Positions 63,146-64,000 of a stretch of 64,000 nt of DNA are shown here, one piece after another (position 1 is the stretch's first letter; every line of letters begins with the position of its first letter). The stretch comes from Solirubrobacteraceae bacterium (GTDB lineage: Bacteria; Actinomycetota; Thermoleophilia; Solirubrobacterales; Solirubrobacteraceae), in contig JANJTP010000070.1 in assembly GCA_024711025.1 (NCBI GenBank), positions 1-64,000 on the forward strand, written 5' to 3'. Position numbers and translations under genes: made by a program. Under the pieces are notes generated by a model. It did not search any database. It was not told the origin of the DNA and saw only the letters and a program-made list of their open reading frames with translations.

Positions 63146-64000
63146 TCAGGCGACCAGGCGTTCGGCTCCGGCCTCGCTGCGCGAGACGAGCGCGTCGCAG
63201 TCGACGATCAGCGCGATTCGGCCGTCGGACAGAACCGCTCCGCCGGAGACCGCGGCGCTGTCGCCGACGTCCGAGGGCAGGGGGCGCGTCACGAGCTCGC
63301 GCTGTCCCACGAGGCTGGTCACCGCGAGCGCGAGGCGGCGGTCGAGCGCCCGCACGATGACGGCGTGATCGCTGCGCGCGGTGACTGCGCCCGCGGCGGC
63401 GGCGAGCGCCTCGGCGCCGTCCAGCAGCGGCAGCACGCCGTCGTCCATGACGAGCATCCTCCGTCCGGCGACCGAGCGGATCGTGTGGTTGCTCAGGCGG
63501 AGGGTGCGCTCCACGCGCTCGAGCGGGATCGCGTAGGGCTGGCCCGCGGTCTCGACGAGCAGGGCGGCCATGATCGCGAGCGTCAGCGGCAGGCGGATCT
63601 GGGCGATCGTGCCCGCGCCCTGCTCGGACTGCAGCGTCACCTCACCGCCGAGCCCCCGCACGATCGTGCGCACCGCGTCCATGCCGACACCGCGGCCGGA
63701 GATGTCGCTCGTCACCTCGGCCGTCGAGAAGCCCGGGGCGAACAGCAGCTCGACGGCACGCGCCGCGTCGATCGTCGCCGCGACCTCGGGCGCGATCAGA
63801 CCGCGCTCGACGGCGCGGCGCGCGACCTGCGCGGGATCGATCCCGCGCCCGTCGTCGCGGACCTCGATGACGACGTTCCCGCCTGCGTGGCGTGCGGAGA
63901 TCTCGAGCGTCCCGGTCTGGGGCTTGCCGGCGGCGGCGCGCTCTTCGGCGGTCTCGAGGCCGTGGTCGAGCGAGTTGCGGACGAGGTGCACGAGCGGGTC
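63146..64000 (-). CDS. cheA: Chemotaxis histidine kinase CheA, C-terminal part
   Basis: The gene enters from beyond the right edge; about 285 C-terminal residues are visible. They include the N-box (DPLVHLVRNSLDHG), G1 EVRDDGRGID, SGRGVGMDAVRTIVRGLGGE, G2 SEQGAGTIAQIRLPLTLAIM, and a C-terminal CheW-like domain (YAIPLERVERTLRL). The Hpt and dimerisation domains lie outside. It heads the visible che operon. Confidence 0.96.
   Translation of the reverse strand, partial: DPLVHLVRNSLDHGLETAEERAAAGKPQTGTLEISARHAGGNVVIEVRDDGRGIDPAQVARRAVERGLIAPEVAATIDAARAVELLFAPGFSTAEVTSDISGRGVGMDAVRTIVRGLGGEVTLQSEQGAGTIAQIRLPLTLAIMAALLVETAGQPYAIPLERVERTLRLSNHTIRSVAGRRMLVMDDGVLPLLDGAEALAAAAGAVTARSDHAVIVRALDRRLALAVTSLVGQRELVTRPLPSDVGDSAAVSGGAVLSDGRIALIVDCDALVSRSEAGAERLVA

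Overview
The window is a GC-rich bacterial chromosome segment. The partner-switching sigma-B/F module, cyanase, pyruvate phosphate dikinase, Lon, CtaA, an eRF1-like (baeRF) protein and PI-PLC-like membrane proteins, next to a complete-looking flagellar export and chemotaxis cluster, suggest a motile actinobacterium of the class Thermoleophilia (Solirubrobacterales, Conexibacter/Patulibacter-like). This placement is inferred from gene content, not from a database search. No tRNA, rRNA, CRISPR array, transposase or integrase was recognised.

Left half (1-35.6 kb), mixed housekeeping and regulation: a partial unknown gene; a PilB/GspE ATPase; PucR regulator divergent from an acyl-CoA desaturase; a Gly-Pro-Met repeat exported protein upstream of an OmpR-type response regulator and histidine kinase; PdxH; an aldo/keto reductase; a bactofilin-like membrane protein; an 800-bp non-coding tract with a 32-bp tandem array and a strong hairpin; a Ser/Thr kinase; a P1B-type ATPase; a small membrane protein; cyanase; an RsbV/RsbW-like/RsbW operon divergent from a sigma-B/F factor; a MerR regulator divergent from an ImmA/IrrE-like peptidase; pyruvate phosphate dikinase; a sigma factor with an HTH partner; YqgE; a phosphoesterase; a baeRF protein; a membrane PI-PLC-like protein; a GNAT / alpha-beta hydrolase / TetR operon with a near-consensus promoter; and Lon.

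Right half (35.7-64 kb): heme A synthase, then motility. A minus-strand operon runs fliO-fliP-fliQ-fliR-flhB-flhA-flhF-pilZ plus two small genes, almost all coupled by 1-4 nt overlaps. Divergent from it is fliJ-slt-fliK-flgD-flgE-flbD-motA-motB-fliL-fliN. Flagellin, a CHAP-domain hydrolase and an EAL-HDOD protein are separate minus-strand units. A MASE1-GGDEF cyclase and a GAF-EAL protein sit beside an MCP gene, followed by the minus-strand cheA-cheC-cheD-fliM-fliY-cheY operon that runs off the right edge. fliFGHI, fliE, flgBC, flgKL, fliD, fliA, cheB and cheR are not in the window.

The most informative non-coding signal is a shared element, YTCAAG-N15-CGATCACC or a close variant, with an invariant 15-nt spacer. 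It lies upstream of fliO, flagellin, the CHAP gene, the EAL-HDOD gene and the MCP gene, and resembles the sigma-28 (FliA/SigD/WhiG) consensus. In three cases it ends only 6-7 nt before the start codon, which predicts leaderless mRNAs. Other notable signals are a 30-bp palindrome before ppdK, 10-bp-phased repeats between the MerR and peptidase genes, a TetR promoter/operator, and recurrent short intergenic duplications.
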